Shown here piece by piece: positions 6,639-9,042 of a DNA stretch of 9,042 nt (position 1 is its first letter; each line of letters starts with the position of its first letter). The stretch covers positions 1-9,042 of the forward strand of contig JBKCNM010000015.1 of assembly GCA_046297395.1 (NCBI GenBank), read 5' to 3'. This stretch comes from JBEICQ01 sp046297395. GTDB lineage: Bacteria > Bacteroidota > Bacteroidia > UBA4408. The notes below the pieces were generated by a model. The model was not told the DNA's origin, searched no databases, and saw nothing but the letters and a program-made list of their open reading frames with translations. The translations under genes were made by a program, and so were the position numbers.

Positions 6639-6672
6639 AGCAACTCTTTCCACCGAAATGAAAAGAGTTGCT
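6639..6672 (-). terminator. Perfect 11-bp inverted repeat, probable terminator
   Basis: AGCAACTCTTT (6639-6649) and AAAGAGTTGCT (6662-6672) are perfectly complementary around a 12-nt spacer. On the minus strand the hairpin begins 21 bp after the PorP/SprF stop codon and is followed by TAGTTTTG, a modest T-rich tail. The position suits termination of the type B cargo-PorP transcript. The interrupted T run and the closeness of the ATPase start (11 bp) leave an operator or leader structure as the alternative. Confidence 0.5.
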
Positions 6673-6693
6673 AACAGGTGATAGAAAAACCGA

Positions 6694-7698
6694 TTACATC
6701 ATCACAAACCGAAGCACCACTTCATGTGCTCCCCTGCCCCTGGTGAAGGTGGACAAGCCTGAGGTGTTTACATCAAAGGAGTATCCTAAGGAATATCTGT
6801 AATAGTCTGCAAGGATTTTGATAACAGCAGCGTCGTTGGCTCGTCCAAACACACCGAAAGAAATGGAGAAGGGTTTTACGAAACCTGTGTATTTACTTGC
6901 ATTGATAACCTTGTATTTATAAAATCCACCAAACAGGTATTCCGAAAATGAACCCTGGCGGAAGATATATACGGCCGGCATCAGGGCTCCTCCCCCATTG
7001 TTAATGGCAAACTCTGCATTAGAGAAGAAGGTGAAACGAATGGGCAATTTGGCATTTTCTGATTGTAAAAATCCAAAATCAGGACGGTTCACATGATAGG
7101 CAGAGAATCCGATGTTGATTAATTTATCGATGCTGCCCACGAATGCACCTTTTCTTTTTTGGTAAGAGTACAACACACCTACCCCGATATCGGGATAGCT
7201 TTTGGAGATATTCAGGCTGCCTTCACCGCTGGGGATAGAGGCGTTGTATTTGGCACCGTCATATTGGTTGCCCCATCTTCCTTCGGAGGCCCTGAGTGAA
7301 CGCTGTCCGAATCCGGCATGCAATCCGAGACCAATTCTTGAGTACTTGCCAACTTTTATTTGATCGGCAATACTCAGGGAGATGCCATTGTTGGAAATTG
7401 AGGGTGCACCTGCTTTGTCGGCCGTTACCTGCAGACCCATGCAAAGCCAGTTGGAGGGTCTTTTTGTGGTATTGCTCACACGCCCGTGAACAGCTGCATT
7501 TACAGTGGAGTAAGGAGCGCCAAGACTCGACCATTGGTTGCGGTAATTTAGCATGCCTTCCATTTCATAATTTGCACCTGCGAGGGCAGGATTGATAGAG
7601 AGAGGCGTCATCTCAGCGAATGAAAAGTGCATGTCTTGAGCATATCCGAGGCATGCAAAAAAGCTAAGCAGAAGGGTTAAACGATTTGTTTTTTTCAT
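6694..7698 (-). CDS. PorP/SprF-family type IX secretion protein
   Basis: A 334-residue outer-membrane beta-barrel of the PorP/SprF family. Residues 1-20 are a signal peptide (cleavage likely in GYA before QDM). The family start is clear: QDMHFSFAEMTPLSINPALAG (21-41) followed by LNYRNQWSSLGAP (50-62). The remainder alternates short beta strands with GLGLHAGF (123-130), DIGVGVLYSY (170-179), INIGFSAYHVNRPDF (194-208) and a C-terminal SLGYSFDVNTSGL (303-315) and HEVVLRF (325-331), typical of the family end. Length is normal. It starts 12 bp after the type B cargo gene and is almost certainly cotranscribed with it. In Flavobacterium, SprF-like proteins are needed for secretion and surface attachment of type B cargo encoded next to them, which is the likely role here. 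Not the sole T9SS PorP necessarily, since such paralogues are often numerous. Confidence 0.93.
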   Translation of the reverse strand: MKKTNRLTLLLSFFACLGYAQDMHFSFAEMTPLSINPALAGANYEMEGMLNYRNQWSSLGAPYSTVNAAVHGRVSNTTKRPSNWLCMGLQVTADKAGAPSISNNGISLSIADQIKVGKYSRIGLGLHAGFGQRSLRASEGRWGNQYDGAKYNASIPSGEGSLNISKSYPDIGVGVLYSYQKRKGAFVGSIDKLINIGFSAYHVNRPDFGFLQSENAKLPIRFTFFSNAEFAINNGGGALMPAVYIFRQGSFSEYLFGGFYKYKVINASKYTGFVKPFSISFGVFGRANDAAVIKILADYYRYSLGYSFDVNTSGLSTFTRGRGAHEVVLRFVMM

Positions 7699-7710
7699 GT
7701 TTTATAGTGT

Positions 7711-9042
7711 TTATCTTATGAGGGTGATGTTACCTGATTTTTCAATTTTTTGACCATCGAGTTGTTCAACATATAAACGATAGACATATGGCCCTGTCAT
7801 CGATTCTTTGCCGTTGAGTGTGCCATCCCAGCAGAGATTCTTGTCATTGGTAAAAAAAATCTGTTCTCCCCATCGGTTGTATATGGCAAAGGTAATTTCT
7901 TTGATGCAGTTGCTATACACGCATAGTTTTTCATTTTTTACATCCCCTATTCCGTTGGGTGAAAAAATATCGGGTACAAAAAGTTCGTTGCAAACAATTT
8001 CCACCACGATGGTTACAGATCGGGAATAAGCACAACCATTGGTGTCCTTTCCGGTAACGAAATAGGTGGTGTTTTTCAGGGGTGATGCAATTACATTCGG
8101 ACAATCAGTACAATTTAATCCTGTGTTTGGTGTCCAGGTAAAATCTACTCCTCCAGTTACGGCAATCCTTACTGAATCACCCAGTTGAATGAGGGTATCT
8201 GTAGCAGCCACCAATACTTGGGCGGGCGGGATGCTGCTTACATTAACCTGCGAGGTATCCTTGCAACCGTTTTGGTCGGTTACGATGGCAGTATAACTTC
8301 CTTCTGCCAGTCCGGTTGCAAAAATTCCGGTTGCACCATTAGACCAAAGATATGTGTAGCTTCCGGATCCACCGCTTGCAGTAACAGAAGCTGTGCCATT
8401 ATTGGAATTGCAACGGGAAGGTGTGGAAGTGATTGTTGCAGCGGGACGAGATGACACCACTACCGGTGTAGAAAAAGTATCTGTTAAACAATCGAAGGTG
8501 AGGATTACTTCAACCTGATAATTACCCGGGAGATTAAAAACATGGCTTGGTGATGATTGAGTGGAAGTATTTTGGGTTCCTGATTGGTTGTCATCAAAAT
8601 TCCAGGCATAAGTACTCACTGTTGAGGAAGCAGAAATTGCAAAAGAAAGAGATGTACCTGCACAAACAACATTAGCTGTGCTGATAGAAGCGGTAGGAAG
8701 AGGTTTAACTGCGATAGCAAAAGTTGCAGGCAGAGATGAACAGCCACCAAGGGTGATGAGGAGTGAATAAGTACCGGCAGAGCCTGCAGTGGCATTTGTG
8801 ATCACAGGATTCTGCAGGGAGGAGGTAAAGCCATTAGGACCTGTCCAGGTATAGGTAGCTCCGGGAATGTTTGGGGTATTCAGGTTGATGCTTCCACCTG
8901 CACAAACCGTACTATCAGCATTAATGATTGGTAAGGGGAGCTGACAACTTGCAAAACGGGCCAAAAAACCGTCAGTTTGATCGTTATATGAAGCTTGAAA
9001 TGCCTGCGCAGATGCTATGCTCCCGGTACTACTTGTTTGTCC
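7711..9042 (-). CDS. T9SS type B (CHU_C) multidomain surface protein, 5' end missing
   Basis: The last 443 residues of a large secreted protein; the frame is open to the window edge, so its true start lies outside. A TTG at 8964 is not a credible start because coding similarity continues upstream. Numbering from the edge: 1-30 is the tail of an SBBP-type repeat (GQTSSTGSIA then DGFLARF); 37-114 an Ig-like domain with paired Cys (C47, C101); 115-197 a PKD domain (WNFDDNQSGT, then PSHVFNLPGNYQVEV); 201-268 a SprB-like repeat (GGSGSYTYLWSNG, then GLAEGSYTAIVTDQNGC); 272-347 a further Ig/PKD-like domain with TWTPNTGLNCTDC; 354-443 the type B sorting domain (FVPDIFSPNG, CIKEITFAIYNRWGEQIF, CWDGTLNGK, GPYVYRLYVEQLDG). 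The role is probably adhesive or structural at the cell surface. The PorP/SprF gene directly downstream is its likely secretion partner. Confidence 0.92.
   Translation of the reverse strand, partial: GQTSSTGSIASAQAFQASYNDQTDGFLARFASCQLPLPIINADSTVCAGGSINLNTPNIPGATYTWTGPNGFTSSLQNPVITNATAGSAGTYSLLITLGGCSSLPATFAIAVKPLPTASISTANVVCAGTSLSFAISASSTVSTYAWNFDDNQSGTQNTSTQSSPSHVFNLPGNYQVEVILTFDCLTDTFSTPVVVSSRPAATITSTPSRCNSNNGTASVTASGGSGSYTYLWSNGATGIFATGLAEGSYTAIVTDQNGCKDTSQVNVSSIPPAQVLVAATDTLIQLGDSVRIAVTGGVDFTWTPNTGLNCTDCPNVIASPLKNTTYFVTGKDTNGCAYSRSVTIVVEIVCNELFVPDIFSPNGIGDVKNEKLCVYSNCIKEITFAIYNRWGEQIFFTNDKNLCWDGTLNGKESMTGPYVYRLYVEQLDGQKIEKSGNITLIR

Noticed and set aside
8962..8964. TTG at 8964 as start codon of the type B cargo gene
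   Set aside because: The 26 codons upstream to the window edge stay open and encode an SBBP-like repeat ending in DGFLARF, so the gene continues beyond the window.

Overview
The window comes from a member of the Bacteroidota, probably a free-living or environmental lineage. Three of the six genes end in type IX secretion system (T9SS) sorting domains, two of type A and one gliding-motility/CHU_C type B. A fourth gene is a PorP/SprF outer-membrane protein. Start regions lack Shine-Dalgarno sequences, and promoter-like sites match the Bacteroidota TTTG / TAnnTTTG pattern. All six genes lie on the minus strand, so transcription runs from high to low coordinates. I see no convincing plus-strand gene, tRNA, rRNA, CRISPR array or transposase.

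Layout in the direction of transcription. (1) 9042-7711: the 3' part of a large secreted adhesin-like protein, with an SBBP-type repeat tail, Ig/PKD-like domains, a SprB-like repeat and a type B sorting domain. Its frame is open to the window edge. (2) 7698-6694: a PorP/SprF-family protein 12 bp downstream, the usual partner of type B cargo. A perfect 11-bp inverted repeat (6639-6672) follows it. (3) 6627-4120: a cation-translocating P-type ATPase of uncertain ion specificity with all catalytic motifs. (4) 4024-2069: a secreted PNGase F-like protein with a type A sorting domain. (5) 2053-1319: a TauE/SafE-family membrane protein starting at TTG, 15 bp after gene 4 and in the same frame. (6) 1265-792: a small secreted T9SS type A protein with its own well-formed promoter and a strong intrinsic terminator at 744-771.

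Positions 1-743 hold no supportable gene. They are rich in small structured repeats: a 15-bp inverted repeat pair 337 bp apart, a compound hairpin, a degenerate TTC-heptamer array and a run of three or four hairpins at 615-723. It looks like an accumulation zone for intergenic palindromic elements.

The clearest functional unit is the type B cargo plus PorP/SprF pair. The PNGase F-like protein is the most interesting enzyme candidate: its three disulfides and two of three catalytic acids are recognisable, but the third acid is not in place. I did not find a convincing undescribed multi-gene system here. The best leads are the variant PNGase F-like protein and the palindromic intergenic region.
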